Shown here one piece after another: positions 12,101 through 26,400 of a DNA stretch of 64,000 bases. The stretch is from positions 18,085,820 through 18,149,819 of the forward strand of contig OY727096.1 in the NCBI GenBank assembly GCA_963402885.1, in the 5' to 3' direction. Each line of letters begins with the position of its first letter. Within the stretch, counting starts at the first letter, position 1. Position numbers and translations under genes: made by a program. Under the pieces are notes generated by a model, which made no database searches, was not told the origin of the DNA, and saw only the letters and a program-made list of their open reading frames with translations. The DNA is from Antedon bifida. Its lineage: Eukaryota > Echinodermata > Crinoidea > Comatulida > Antedonidae.

Positions 12101-15100
12101 GAAATGGAAAATTTTATACTGAATATATTTTATTCTTTTGTTATGAAGAATGATCCATTGGTCGAGCTGGATATATTTATGGCATAAGTATATAAAGTAT
12201 ACAAATAATGAATGTTTATGAGTTGAATATAGAGAATTCTATTAATTCTACAGAGAAGGGTTGTAATGTAAACTTTTATTCAATTAACCCGCCACTTCCA
12301 TATTACATGTCAAAGGTTACAATATAAATAATGTATGTGCTGAGAGGGATGACACATCAAGCCCTTCTAAGCACTCTTTGCATACTAAGTTTCAACCTCT
12401 TCCTATCTCCTATGATAGTTATATTATTATTTAGGCCTTCAAGATGATTTTGTCAATAGAACCTACGGTCTGATAAAATCATTTTGTACTATTACAGAGT
12501 GAAATCTGGGGTGAAATGATGAAGTCATGCAGAAATCAACAGGTCATATATCAGTAGAAGTTACTTGTTGTCTTTGTCAAAAATAGCCCTTTGCCTTGAC
12601 TGACGGCACGTAGTCTGATAAAGTAAATAAGAATTCATCAAGAAAGTGCTTAATTCCAATTAAATGCCCTTTTTTGTAATTTAATCATTTACAGTACATC
12701 TCTCGGAAGTTGTTAATATTAAATTGCAAAATAAATGAAAATTCTTTACCAATTTCTACAAAATAAGATATCCATGAGGTATCACACTTACTTGTCACGG
12801 TGGGTTATCCATCCTCTGCTAAATAATAGACCTAGCCTAGGCCTATGTATGTTATTTTTGATAGGTAGGTAGGCTACTTTTGTAGCTCTAGTGCATTTAA
12901 GTTAACTAATTTTGCATATTATGATGACGATGTACAAGTCATTTTCTGTAAAATGTTGGCCTTGTGATGACGAATCACCAGTACCATGTAGGCCTAGCCC
13001 ACGTGGTAGTAGTTGTAGTGTCACGGTGTGAAGAAAACGAAGGGACCCTCCTGCTCCTACCAGCCAGACTGTCATTTTTTAAGCAGATGCTTAGCCTAGA
13101 AAATTTGATATCTTTTACGTACACAAATTAAGTTAAAAGTGTGCTTTCATTTCATAAAAATAGTCTTACATACTAAGGCACTATTAATATCATTATTATT
13201 TTATAGATTTGCTGAGATGCTTACGTTATTTGTAAGATGTAAGTGTCATCCATTACCGCAATGTGTCATCCATCCAACCAGCTCATAGTCTGCCAAACTC
13301 TGGTAACATTATAATTCAAGTGTTCTGATTGGTTAATCAATTAATGGCTACAGTACATTCATTTTTTATTGGTTAATAATGGCTAAAACTTTGTTCTATT
13401 TTAAAAAGAATGAAATAGTTAGAATAAATACCGTTAGCTATATAATAATTTGTTTTATTTGTACACTCGAAATGTGTGGAAAATCTGACATTAATCATGA
13501 TGGTCATCTTCTCAGAAACCTGTATTGTAGGGCATATCCATGTCCCAAAACTGTGCCAGATCCAGCATCTGATTGTGTACGAGACAAAACTGACAACTGT
13601 TCATTGACAAACAATACATAAATTCATTTGTTATTGTTTTTTTATTGCTCATTTACAGATAATACTCTTGAAAATAAAATTAATAATATACAATTTTTAC
13701 AACACCATAATGTAATCTTAGTAAATATATCCCATTTTGTTCAAGTCATAAAAATAAAAACAAAATCATTTTAATTTCCCATCACGGAATTTGGTCTTAA
13801 AATGGAATAAACACATCTTAACAGAGAAAACAAGTAACCCATAAAACAGCAAAATAATCAAAATTACAGTATGATTTTTAAGTACAATTATAGGCCTACT
13901 TGATTATTTAATGGTCGGTATAAGACAATTGTATTATTATGTATCCTGAGTGAGAGTGTAAGACCCTATTTACTTTATTTTGTATGCTTACTATAGCCGG
14001 ATTATTAAAAATGTTCATTGATATTACGTTACAAACTGCAGTAAATTATGACAATACTGCAGTAAATTAAGTCAATATTGTAGGGGAGTATTTTGAATAA
14101 AGAGACTTATAACAAATAATAAAACACACAATGACTTTTGACGTCAATATTGATTTTCTGGTGAGAACTAGATGAGATTTGATAATTACTGAAATTAATC
14201 AGTTCAACAAAACAAAAGATTTTTAATTCTCAGGAAAATAATACTTAAATCGTTGTGGGAAAGATGCTGTACTGAGATTCTCAAGTAGAACAATTAACAA
14301 AATAAAATCTTTGAAATTAAGTAGATTTGAAAGAATTATATATTTCACTGCTACTCTTTTTACAACAAAGTACTATCTTAGATTTAGATTAAGTAGTTAA
14401 GTTCTGTATTAAAAATATATTTTAATTAATTTACAAAATATCTAACTACCTCTTGGGAATAGCCCAATGAAACGAACGAATATGTATACATACTGTGTAT
14501 TTATTTATATTAATTACCATATTTTCAATCCTCGTGCCTGCACCTCCAATGCCATGGTAGGGATGGAGTTTTAACGGAGTCAGTGAAGCATAAAATTATT
14601 AATTATTATTACTACATTTTTAATTACATTTTAATTAATTTAAGTCATAGCATGATAATCTTACAATATTAGTCTCTTTGCACCAGCTGTTGTAAAAACT
14701 ATCCTATATAAAATAGCGTATAAAAATGGACAAGAACTACGTATAGACAAATATGAAGAATTTCTTTTCTTTGTTTAGTAACACATGTATGGTGTAACAG
14801 AGCGGAAGAAGCAATGGGCAAACAGGTCATTTTCTGCTATCAGATAGCCTTAAGGGAAGTTGATAGTACTAAGGCAACCTGTTTACACTTCCCCTACAAG
14901 CAGATTGAATACTCTACTGTTAAGGTTACTATCATGATAACGCGTGTATATGGCCACAAACCTCAATTCAAGAAATGTACAGTATGATTAACCACAGAGA
15001 TATTATTTATAGTGAACTATAATATATCTATAGATTAACATTATTATACAACATAAAATGCTGTGTTTGTATGTCAATTTCATATATAAAAATCATATAT

Positions 15101-17179
15101 ATGAATATTAAAATCTCAGGGTGGGCAACTGTTTTAAAATCTCTTAAACTGTTTCACCCTTATCATGTACACATAATTTTATAATAATTAAAATGTTTTT
15201 TGAAGTAAAAAACAATAATTGTGCTTTTTTATGACTAAATAGAAAAAACATATTCATAGATTTTACTGTATACTGTATATATTTAAAAAATAAAATTTGG
15301 AAATTATATTGTTTAACAGCAAAACAAAAAATAGTTACAGTTGTAGCTAATAAAATAAAACACATTAATTTTTAAATGAATACAATGTTTTAAAATTAAA
15401 ATTTTAAAAAAGATTGAGTTGTTTTTATTTAAACAAACCAATTGTTCATATGTAAAAACACCAAACAAAATTAGCTAAAAATGAGAGAGTAGCATATAAA
15501 CAAAAACCTCATTTTTTATAGCATATAATATAAAAGTACTCTCTAGTTACAGTACAACTTTTAAAACCAAATTAAAAATAAATGTTATATATACTTTAAC
15601 ATTTATTAAATGAAAACAACAAACATTATATCCTTGTATTGTAAATGAATACATGTGCTGAGTTATGCAAACTAACATAAAGAATGAATACAAATTAAAA
15701 TTGCCAGGTCTTTCTTCAATTAAAAACCCCCACATTTACTGTATGGGTCAGATCAACAATATTTGGTTCTTATGTGATTTAAGTAAGACACCAAAACTGC
15801 TAAAGATCCCATTGTTTTAATCGGAGAAAGACCTATATAATAATTTCTAACAAATATATAAACTACATAAACAAACATTGCAAGCATTTCTATGTATTAA
15901 CTTTAAATTAAAACGCAGTTAAAATAATAACACAAGTTTTAACAGTAAAAATTGTATTACAAAATACACAACATTAAATATGTTCAATCAACACTTTATG
16001 TTCAAACAGCCCTGTTGTGTTTTGAAGAAGCGTAACACATTTTATTGCCCAGGAACCTGTTCCTACTGAAAACTAAAAAGTACCCATACCCTGAATTGGT
16101 TGCTACCATTATCCGATAGGGATGTTCAAGGCAATTTCTTCTTATTCGTAATTGTATCCTCTTTTCGGAGAGACAACAATGTCAGTTTAGACCAAAGAAA
16201 TGGATATTCTGAGGGTGAATATGTTACTCACAATTCTGTCAAAATCAGGATAAAAATCGGCAAAGAACGTACTTGCAGATTTTAGTAGAAATAAGTCCTT
16301 AAAAAATATAAGTTATAGAATGGAGGAATTAGTTTACAGATGGTATGATGTGAATCTTAGAAATAATTAAGTCCATCAAGCTGTGGTTTTAAAGACTTTT
16401 ATCAAGAAATCCTTGAGTTCACAGCTAGCATCCATCATTACCAAATAAAACATAAAATAATTAAGTCACAGACACCTATTAATGACAAGGTGGATGGTAA
16501 TTAATCTTCAATTAATTAAATACTTCCAATTCTAATTGTTTTTTAACATGATCACATGATAATTCACAATTGAATAGGACGAAATAAATGACAATAACAT
16601 CATTGTGATGCGGACATTTCTATTTGATTAATTTTACGAGCACAAGTGACCCATGGGAAGTGTCAGCAAGGGTGGGCTGTATGTAACACAAGTGTTGTCT
16701 GAAGTCCCTGGAACAGTAAACATTTCGTTTGTTCTCATTACTGTAAACAGAAGGCTTGAAGGATGGATCATATACCAGGGGTTGTAACTACTACATGAAT
16801 ATAGTAATACACACCAAAAAGACTGAAACTGTAGTTGATAGAAACAAAATTCAGGCCAACTTACTGTATTTTTACAAATAAAATGGTAGTCTTGGCTGGG
16901 CTAAATCTAAAGCTTGACTTACATTACAATAGTTAAGTTGCTAAGACAACTCATTTACATTAACAATAATAACAATTAAAAAATGGAAGACTTCATATGA
17001 TGATTTTGATCGCATGTAAATTATAATAACATTGTCTAATACAATATTTTATGAATTTACGTTTTTACTTTAATATCTCATAAAAAAATAATAAATAAAT
17101 TGTTCTTTAAAAGTAAATAAAAAAGTTATAATAATATATGGCTTTGTAAAATTCTTTCCAAACTTTTTTGGTAAGATAA
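9150..17179. other. No gene seen (about 8 kb)
   Basis: AT-rich sequence downstream of the 3' end of the minus-strand meteorin gene. The open frames at 10555-10957, 11002-11211, 13379-13621 and 16100-16285 lack family motifs and splice context. No tRNA, rRNA or satellite array was recognised. Confidence 0.5.
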
Positions 17180-17185
17180 TTTATT
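17180..17185 (-). terminator. Candidate polyadenylation signal of the meteorin gene
   Basis: AATAAA on the minus strand about 255 bases beyond the meteorin stop codon. It is the canonical hexamer at a plausible distance, but such words are common in AT-rich DNA. Confidence 0.35.
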
Positions 17186-17440
17186 CTTTTATACATTTTT
17201 TTTTATATTTTGACTACCAGAGAACATTTTAAAAACAAACATTCAATGTGCAGAGACATTTAGTATAAACACATTTCATTTTGGAATGCACAATTTTAAA
17301 TAAAAAAATATTTGATCGACAGTTTTGAGTACTGAAATATTCTTGTCATAACGATGACATTAGGCAGTAAATAGCATAGTGGTCCAATACATAGCTGAAG
17401 ATAGTGGTATCTTAATAACAATGACCATGTGAGTGAATCT

Positions 17441-20400
17441 TTAACCCATGATAATAGCCGACAAGTCGCAGTCATTCAGTCCTCTTTCTGTCATTTCTTT
17501 TGCGATACGTCTGAACTGCGAGAACCTTGGTGCGCATCCTAGACGTGCTTTTCCAAGTACGATAGAACCGGTCATTAAGAAATGTCCCTCTCCTTGTCTT
17601 ACTCCGCATTTGAGTGGAGTGACGACAACACCGCTGTAGCGGCTGTGTTTCGCCGGTCTGAACACTTCGTCACGCTGTCGAAAGACATGACTTACTCCTA
17701 AGTCAATGAAAGACTCCTTTGAAAATTTATCGTGTGCAACCTCTCGCATTTGGCTTTTGATAACTGTAAAAGATGAATAAATATCTGTTAATAATGACCA
17801 TAATAATCAACCCATATTTGGTAATGCTATGGTTAAATATGGGCATGTCATATCAATTTTATGCAAAACCTACTAATGCAATGACTTTATGTTTTAATTG
17901 ACTAGCAACTATGATTCAACTTGAATTTGGTGACAGAATTCTGCATTCTTTCTATTTTTCGACAGCTGAACATAATCTGAAACCCTGGTAGACAACTTTG
18001 TTTGTCATCACCATCCCATTGGGGCATTAATAATCACATTTTCTGACTCTTATCAACTGTCCTGAACCATTTTAACATATTATGTAAAGATTTTTAAAGT
18101 ACAGTGTATTAAAATTAAACTTGGGGACAATGTTTCATTGGATTTCAATTAAAATAAAGAGAATTAAGTTTGAAGTAAATGCTATACTGAAAGTACAGTA
18201 AAGAAAATGTCGAGTCATAAATTGCAAAGATTAAACTAAAAATAAATTCTCCTTGTTCTTAAAACTTTTCATAATTTTAAATTCATTAAAGACATAATAA
18301 CTTGTTTTTGTACAGTATATTTTTTTTTAGAAAGGGAAAAAAAATCCATAGTAGCTTTCTCAGACAACTCTCAACAAAAGATGTGATTTTTGTGAATTAT
18401 TTTACACTGTAAGCTCACTACTAAACAAACTCATTCAATAACCAACCAAGGATTTCTTTGTAGTATGACATGCTCTAAAGCTACCATAGCATTTATTTAA
18501 ATACCTTTTTTCTCTAGCGAAAAGTTAAACAATGCTGTTGTGACCCAATTCATGCAACATCAAATTGGATTGCATGGGAATTGAGCGTACCAATATCTAG
18601 TGTAAACACCCCCATAGCTCAACCCCAACAAAACTAGAAAGCCAAGGGCATTGTTAACAGTAATATTGAGTGGATGACTAGAAAGTGACACCAAGCGTCG
18701 GTTTTAGTAAAATTCAAGTGTACCAAATCGAAAAATGCATGCCCTTTGTTAATTTAATCTTTTGTGTGGTACAGTACCACACTTATTATTATTTTTTTAA
18801 GGGCCTTTAAATATTATTATATCCAACATTTTTTGAGTGGTACAAAGCAGGAATAACATTTTTATAGAAAATTGGATTGTTTTAATATCATAAATCTAAA
18901 GCAAAATAAACTCTGGAATTTTCCAGACGGAATTTGTTAAGATTTATGATTGATATGATGAATATGTATGGGAAACTAAAAGCTTACCAAAATCGCTGGA
19001 GCAGAATGCCCGAACCAACTCTGTATCGTTGCAAGGCCGGCAATCTATGGAAGAAACAAATGTAAATATATGATTAATTTAAAATTCATTTTGTATTGCA
19101 TGTACTCTAAACTGTCTCAAAATCAGTAATTGTATTCACCATTCATAAGGGAAGTTTCCTTATCTAAAAATGAATACCACTTCAGGAAAATTCTTAAATA
19201 TTTATTGACTTAAGTGAATACAGTACTGAACTATTTAAGGGAACCTTAAGTGTGACTGGTGAATATACAGCCACATACGGACAGAAATGGTCCTTTTCCA
19301 AATATATTCTTTCTTATTCGACACATTATTATGTGTTCTGAAAATTGAGCCTTTAGGAAAGCCAAGCATTGCGGAACAACCAAATGGTTTGCAAAGAATT
19401 TACTTTATTTTGGTGATAAGTCAGTAAAACAAATTGCATATCATATCTTTTAAAATTATATATCAATCATGTACTACAGTATAATAATAATAACTAAAGT
19501 ATCGAACTTGATAAGTCAATCATTGACATTAAAGTAACAAGTAGTATAAAGATACCGTGTTTAATTGCATTGTAATAACACATGTTCCTCATAATTGCTT
19601 CATTGTTTAACATTTATATTTTATGAGGTATTGTGACTAAACGAGACAGTGTTAAGTAAGTGTTTGTCCGCGGCTCAATGTCTAGTTTTATTGCAAAGAA
19701 TAACAATTGAGATCCTGTATAAAAGACGTTAAGGAAGAGGTATATCCGTAGAGAGGAAATTGGTAAATGGATTGAGGCCTAAGGCAGAATATTATAGTGA
19801 TTATGTCGCGTATGATGATACTATCGTTAGGAAGTACTTGGATAGTATTATAAAAGAACAATAGGTAAAGATCCACTGGCCAACCAACTGAACCCCTAGT
19901 AAGATTACAATAATAAACACTTACATTTTTCATCAAGGATTTTTTTATAATTCCTCTATACTCAGATATGATATTAGTTTTTTTGTTTGGGCTGAGGGAT
20001 CTTCTTTCTTTTGTTTTACAGTAAATAACATCTTCATAATATTTATACAATATTTTTTGTTAAATTTTAGCCTCAGTAAATCCTAAGAAAAAAAAATCTT
20101 TGAAACCGAAAGTAAAACAGAAATTTGTAGAATAAAACTGAAAGAAAAACCGTATAAAAATTTATAGATATATAATTGTCTATGCAAACTTAAAAACTAG
20201 AATCAATAAGATTGTTTATACAGTAAAAACAATCCACAAAGAGAACAATCAATGACACTACAGGTGGCACAGCCAACGTGCTGACTCAAAAACATGCCAT
20301 ATTTCTGACAAAATGACCGAAATAGAATGGAAATTGAATGCAAATGACATAGGAAGACCAGCCAATATTGTGACTCAAAAATTGTCATCTTTTGATAAAC

Positions 20401-23400
20401 TGCCAACAATGGTATGAATGCAAAGGCAATACAAAATCATCACAGTTACATAATTTCAGCATTTTTAACAAAGTGACACTTAATTAATGGAATAAAAAAA
20501 CACAATAAAAGTATCAATTTTATGAATGAATGTGACATATAAATAAGTGACAAATTCAACAGTATTCAACAGAACCACTCTTATGAAAAATGTCATTTTT
20601 AAAAGGTGACAATTACTGGAAGAAGACTGATTAGAATTATTATTACACTTGGCGGCTGTTACAAAGTCTTACCAGTTGACGAAGTGAAAGAATTTACAAA
20701 AAGGTATGAATAAATGATGGACAACAGAAACTGATCATTGTATGACGCAAGTGTCATCAAACAATTGACAAATTAAAAAACCGTTGACATTTAGATTTTG
20801 GTACAGTAAATGTCAAAGGTTAGAAACAAGGTTCCCATTACCAGCAGTTCTATTGAAAGTTGATCAACAGAGATATCAACAATCTTAAGAAAAATCTTAT
20901 CAAAACAATTAGTTTTCTCTCAAAATAAATGTATATTCCCACCAGGTATTACAGAATTAGAACAAAAATATTTTTATTGTCATATGAAGTTAAAATAAAA
21001 TTATCAAATTAATTTATAATATAATCATACATTTTATATTATAGTGAAAGTTATTGTTAAAAAGATGCATTTAAATTTTGTTTATTAAAACAGCCTTTTT
21101 TGTTAATTAATTCTTCAGAATACAGTTTCTGTACAGTAGTTGTTTTTTCCTTAGTGAAAGTTGTAAATGACTTGGTTATGGCTTGGTATCATTTTGTTAT
21201 TAAATATTAATGTGAACATTCAATGTGAACATTCAATGGGAACATGTTCATGTTTACAAGGAAATTGATAACATTTTTGTCTAGTCTATAACAAGGAAAG
21301 TAAACATTACAAATATACCATTTTCTTTAAAATACTTTTAATTTCATTCATATGCTATACTGTATGAAAGGAAATTCTTATGCCATTTTCAGACTACTCC
21401 TTCCCTTGTTTTATGAACTTCCTAGGCTGATTGTAATTGGGTTTGTCAGGCCTACGATCAGGCTTCCAGAACACACTCTTCTAGCCAATAAGTCTGGCTT
21501 CTTGTTCATTTCCTCAATGCTAAGTAATAGAAGGGATTGATTTTGAGCAAAGAATTTGCTGTTAATAATCATTGTATAAAGAAATTGGAGATATAGTAAT
21601 TTAAAGGAAAATAATTTTGAATTTAGTTTTTTTATGTTTTGCTTGTGAAACATTTCTTTAAAGTAAAATTCAAAATCGAACAAATGTGAAATACAGTTTT
21701 ATTAAATCAATTGTAACTGATTCTAAGAATAACCAAACCAGCAGTAGTTCTAACAAAATTGATAAAGAATCTATTGAAATAGAAAATAAGAAACATGATC
21801 TCAGTGACATCATTTTATTTCTAATTATTCCAAAAGTGCAAAGGAAAATTGGTAGATTAACCTATCACTCAAACACACCTGCACTGAATTTTTAGGCCAA
21901 TAAACTTTTCTACCACATTGCACTGAACTCAAACAAGCAATTACAAATTATTTGAGCGAAAAATCTTGCAACTTAATGAAAAAAACGAGAGTAAAGAATG
22001 TGAGGGAAGTATCCGGAATGACTTTACTTATAAGTAGATTATAGTAGAACAATTAGTCTTTTTAATCCTTCTTTTGAGTTTTAATAATATCCATAGGTAA
22101 AGAGAAATTTAAGTAAATTACTGTTAAAAGTCAACAAAATAAACTGAGTAATTAGTTATTTGAAGCATGTAATAGACTTAATTCTTTCATATTTTTAACT
22201 ATATAAAAATTTAAAAAATAATAATTTGTTTGTGTGGGTCCTTTAGGCTAATAAAATTTGGTCTTACAGTATACTAAATATTCATGCAGGAGGGCTTAGT
22301 AGGGCTACACAGCCATCCAAATAGAGTACAGTAATCGAAATAAAAAGAAGTTGTATTTTTCAGTATTTGTGACAACGAAGATAATAAACAACAGATGCAA
22401 AAGAGATAAATGTACTTGTAAATTTGTCATTGCCCTCTTAAATATTCCCTTCAGACTTTTTTTTTCTGGTCATTGGAAACAACTTTTAGTGACATCTGTA
22501 CCTAATCGACAAGCAATTTTCAGCTTCAACAATTTAGCCAAAATTATTTTCAAATTAACACTTTAATTCAAAAGTTTATTCCCTTGTTGCACCAGCGGTA
22601 TTTTGAAAATAGCATTGCTTTATGCCAAAAGGTAATCTTTCTCGAAAAGAATTTAAACTCTATTATCAAAATTCACAAAGGACTAACTAATAACTTAATA
22701 ACTAAAAATAACAATTTCTATTAGAAACCAAATCTTCTTATATTAGAAGTTCCTTTGATTTTAAACAGAGTGTGTTACAAAGATAATGCCAGACTCTGTT
22801 TACAGGAAATACTATTTGCGAGTGTTAAAATGTTTGAAAATAAACTTATTTGCAAATATCTTTAATTAATCTGTTCCAGATGTTGTAACTGTGCAATTGC
22901 CATGGCAACATCGTTGACATAACTTATCATAAATAGATTTGCAAACCGATTTAAGTTGTAAACCTTATTAGAGCATGCCTGACATTTCATCTGATCAAAC
23001 TTTATAAATAGAAACATTTGTCGAGATGAAGTTTCATTCTGGAGTGATTGCTATGTTGGTAAACATCAAACTAGGCACGCTTTCCTCGGCATGTGGCGCC
23101 CTCTTCCATTGACCTGTCAGTCAATCAGGTTTCATTTAAGACCTTGCCAGAACAACTAGTGGTTCCAAAGTTCCTCTCATTTTACAGATTGTCTAGACTC
23201 CAAATCATTAAAAAAAATCATTTCTATTGTTTTGAAAGTTAATAATAACAACGCAAGGCCTAAAAGTACATGTAGCCCAATGTTATAACAGAAGCATGTG
23301 TCCACTAATGACAGTAAAAATGGCAATAAAGCTGAAACTACACTTGTACTGCAGTATTAGCATGGACCTATAAATTAGAATTAGAAATAAATTTATAGCT

Positions 23401-26400
23401 CCATGGTATTAGTAATACTGTAGTACAACTGTAGTTTCAACTTTACTATGATTACATAATCAAATATAAAATAGGCCTGCCATGTTTTTTTTCTTGTTCT
23501 TGTTTTCGTGTGTTATCATGGAACTATATTATTATACTATTACATTATAGTTCCATGGTGTTATTGTATAGGAATCTAGTTCTATGGGAATATAGTATTC
23601 TTATCTCATTGATTGGTGTCTACTGTAATATTGTTATCTAATTAATTGTTGATTACTAATTAATAGTAGTATCTTATCTCATATCATATCCTGTCAACAG
23701 GAACAACCCTTCCACAACAAATTCTTTTGTGAATAAATAATCAATCTTTTTGAAATGAAACTTTCCCAGGAAAGTTGGGAGCCAGGTCACTTTATGTTTA
23801 TAACACAACCATAAATGAAGTGACCATTAAAATATCTAGGCCTAAAGAAAAACAAGTAACTATTTGAACTCTGCCACCGACTCAAATGTTTCTATACAGT
23901 ACATTAGTAACAACTCTCAGACAGATAAGACACATATTTTTGGCTTAAAATCTCAAACTAATTAAATTGTATAACCATCATTATTATTTTAATTTTTTAA
24001 TCATTTTACTCTAAATTGTATACTAAATTGTATACCAATGCATGTCTATACCTAGTATTACATGTTACAGTATACGGTATTAATACCGTACTGCACCTTA
24101 TTTTTGTTTAAAGTTAAATCTTTAAACATTGTTCTTTATACATTCTTTTTAAAGTCAGTGTACTTAAAGTTTGTTTCCTGCTTTCAAATCTCGTCATACC
24201 ACAACTAATCCGATCATATTGTGAGGCTAAATCAGCACATTGTTCGAAAATATAATAAAAATAGTTCAGCAAGGTTGCGCCCAAACCTTTTGAATGGAGC
24301 AGAACAGGTATTTTCTTAAATTTTACGCCATTAGTACTTAACTTTGTTTCTTTACAATACATTTATTTCCATGGTTAGCTGCACCATATCAGAATGTTAA
24401 GCTGATAATGTTAAACCTACTCTAATAATACAATTGTTTGAGTAGTCGCCATTGTGACATGCCTGTCTGAAGAACTTTGATTTTAAGTTTAAGCCATGTT
24501 GGTTTTTAACTTAAATACAAAAGAAATAGAATTGTTATGTAGAGAAGTAGATAAGAGAAATAAATGAATGTATCAGAATCAATGAGATGGAAAACTCTTA
24601 CACAAAAACATATGTTTTTAATACAATACAACCTAGTACAACTAGGTACGAACTAGACAAAAAAAAGTTATGGAAAAAAGTAAACAATATAAGCATTTTA
24701 GTCATAAAATTAATTCACAATTCAGTTACACAGAGAAGAAAGAGAAAGAAAGTTTCTAAAAAACCCAGAAATGTTTACCGCCAAAATAATACTTAATAGT
24801 GTTTCAGACATGTTTTCAATTGGGATATAGTAAACAGTTTATTTAAACAATCAATAATGATCAATACTTGAAACTAAAAAGTGTGATTACAGCTTGCGCT
24901 CTCAAAATCAATATTTCAAAATTTAAACCTAATGAGACATAATTAACCTACACAGTAATAGTTTGTTTAAATTTGATAACAATAGGCTGATGCAAATCAA
25001 AAGTGCTATGATTGTTCACTATTACGAATGTTTTGAAATCTGGCAGTTGGGACAATCAATAAACTATTCAAGTATATTTGTTTTGTTTAGATCTATGACA
25101 CAACAATGGCTATTTTGCAGTGTTTGGTAACGATTTGGATACAATGGACAACACAGGTGTGTGTATGGCTGGAGTATGCTACCGTATGATCACGTGTATA
25201 TTAGTTATTACCTAAAAATGTTTGGATGGTATTTTTTAGTCTGTATAAATGACAATTTGTTTATTCAACCTTTTATTTTGAAATCTAAATTTAATTGACA
25301 AATGCTGAAATAATAGTCACCAAAACGTAGGAAGTAAAACAAAAGTTACAATGCAATATTTACAGTTTTGTAGGGAATTTTCACCATAAATAGTAGTAAA
25401 TTGAAATGACATTATATTGTATGTATTACAGTACTGTACAGTTCCAACTCTGTGTACTACAGTTTATAGTCTGCACATTTAGAAAAGAAACAATTCTTTT
25501 CCAATCTTTTATAATGCTTTTTAAAAACACATCACTTTTAAAATTGTGGGTCAGTTTTTTAGAATTCAATTGACATTTTTATAGTTCCAAATCCAAGTTG
25601 TCAAGTTCCCACGGTAGGCACTCCTTAATTAATCTACAATTGATTAGAAAGTGTAGGGGAATGTCTCCTTGATAGTAATCCCCCTGTTTTCTATTGTTTT
25701 CATACCCAAGCCATGCTATTCAATCTAGGCCAAGACAATAGGCCCAAATCTGGGGTAAAGATAGGCCCTACAACTAAGGGTTTAAGACACCTTTTGTTTG
25801 TGGCTCTTCACAGGGAATCTAAAGCAAAGTAGGTAGATAATGACGAGAAGAGGTATATACAACAATGTTTAGAATACTGGTTTGAATGTAGGCGGGAAAA
25901 AGTGGCACAATTTTTGAAAAAAGCTGTCAAAGTAAGCATTGAAGTGGCAAGTAATAGAGAACATGGGGATCTGGTAATAATTGGATTTTTCACATGTTTT
26001 GTCTGGCAAGAATAGGCTTTCAACTGTGATTTGCTGTCCAAGGAGAAGTTGAATTGGAGTAAAATTGGCGCAATTTTCAAATAAAGCTGTAAAGTAAACA
26101 CACTAGAGATACTTTAAAGTAAAATAGTGAGAGATTTTAAAAGTAACAATTAGGGATTTAGTATATTTTTTTCATGGAACAAGGGGACACAGGTGCTCTT
26201 AAAAGCATCTGAACACTGGTTTTTGTAAGGAGGAAAATTAAATTGGCGTAATTTTCAAATGAAGCTGCTTGGTAAACACTTGAGAGATACTATAGATAAA
26301 AAGTGGGGATTTTAAAAGTAACAATTGAGAGATTTAAATTACTGTATACCAAATTTGTTTGTGCAATTTTGGAATCGTACACCTGTGTCTTACAAAGGGT

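Noticed and set aside
13379..13621. 80-aa open frame with several cysteines
   Set aside because: Cysteine spacing fits no module I know and the N-terminal half looks like translated AT-rich DNA.
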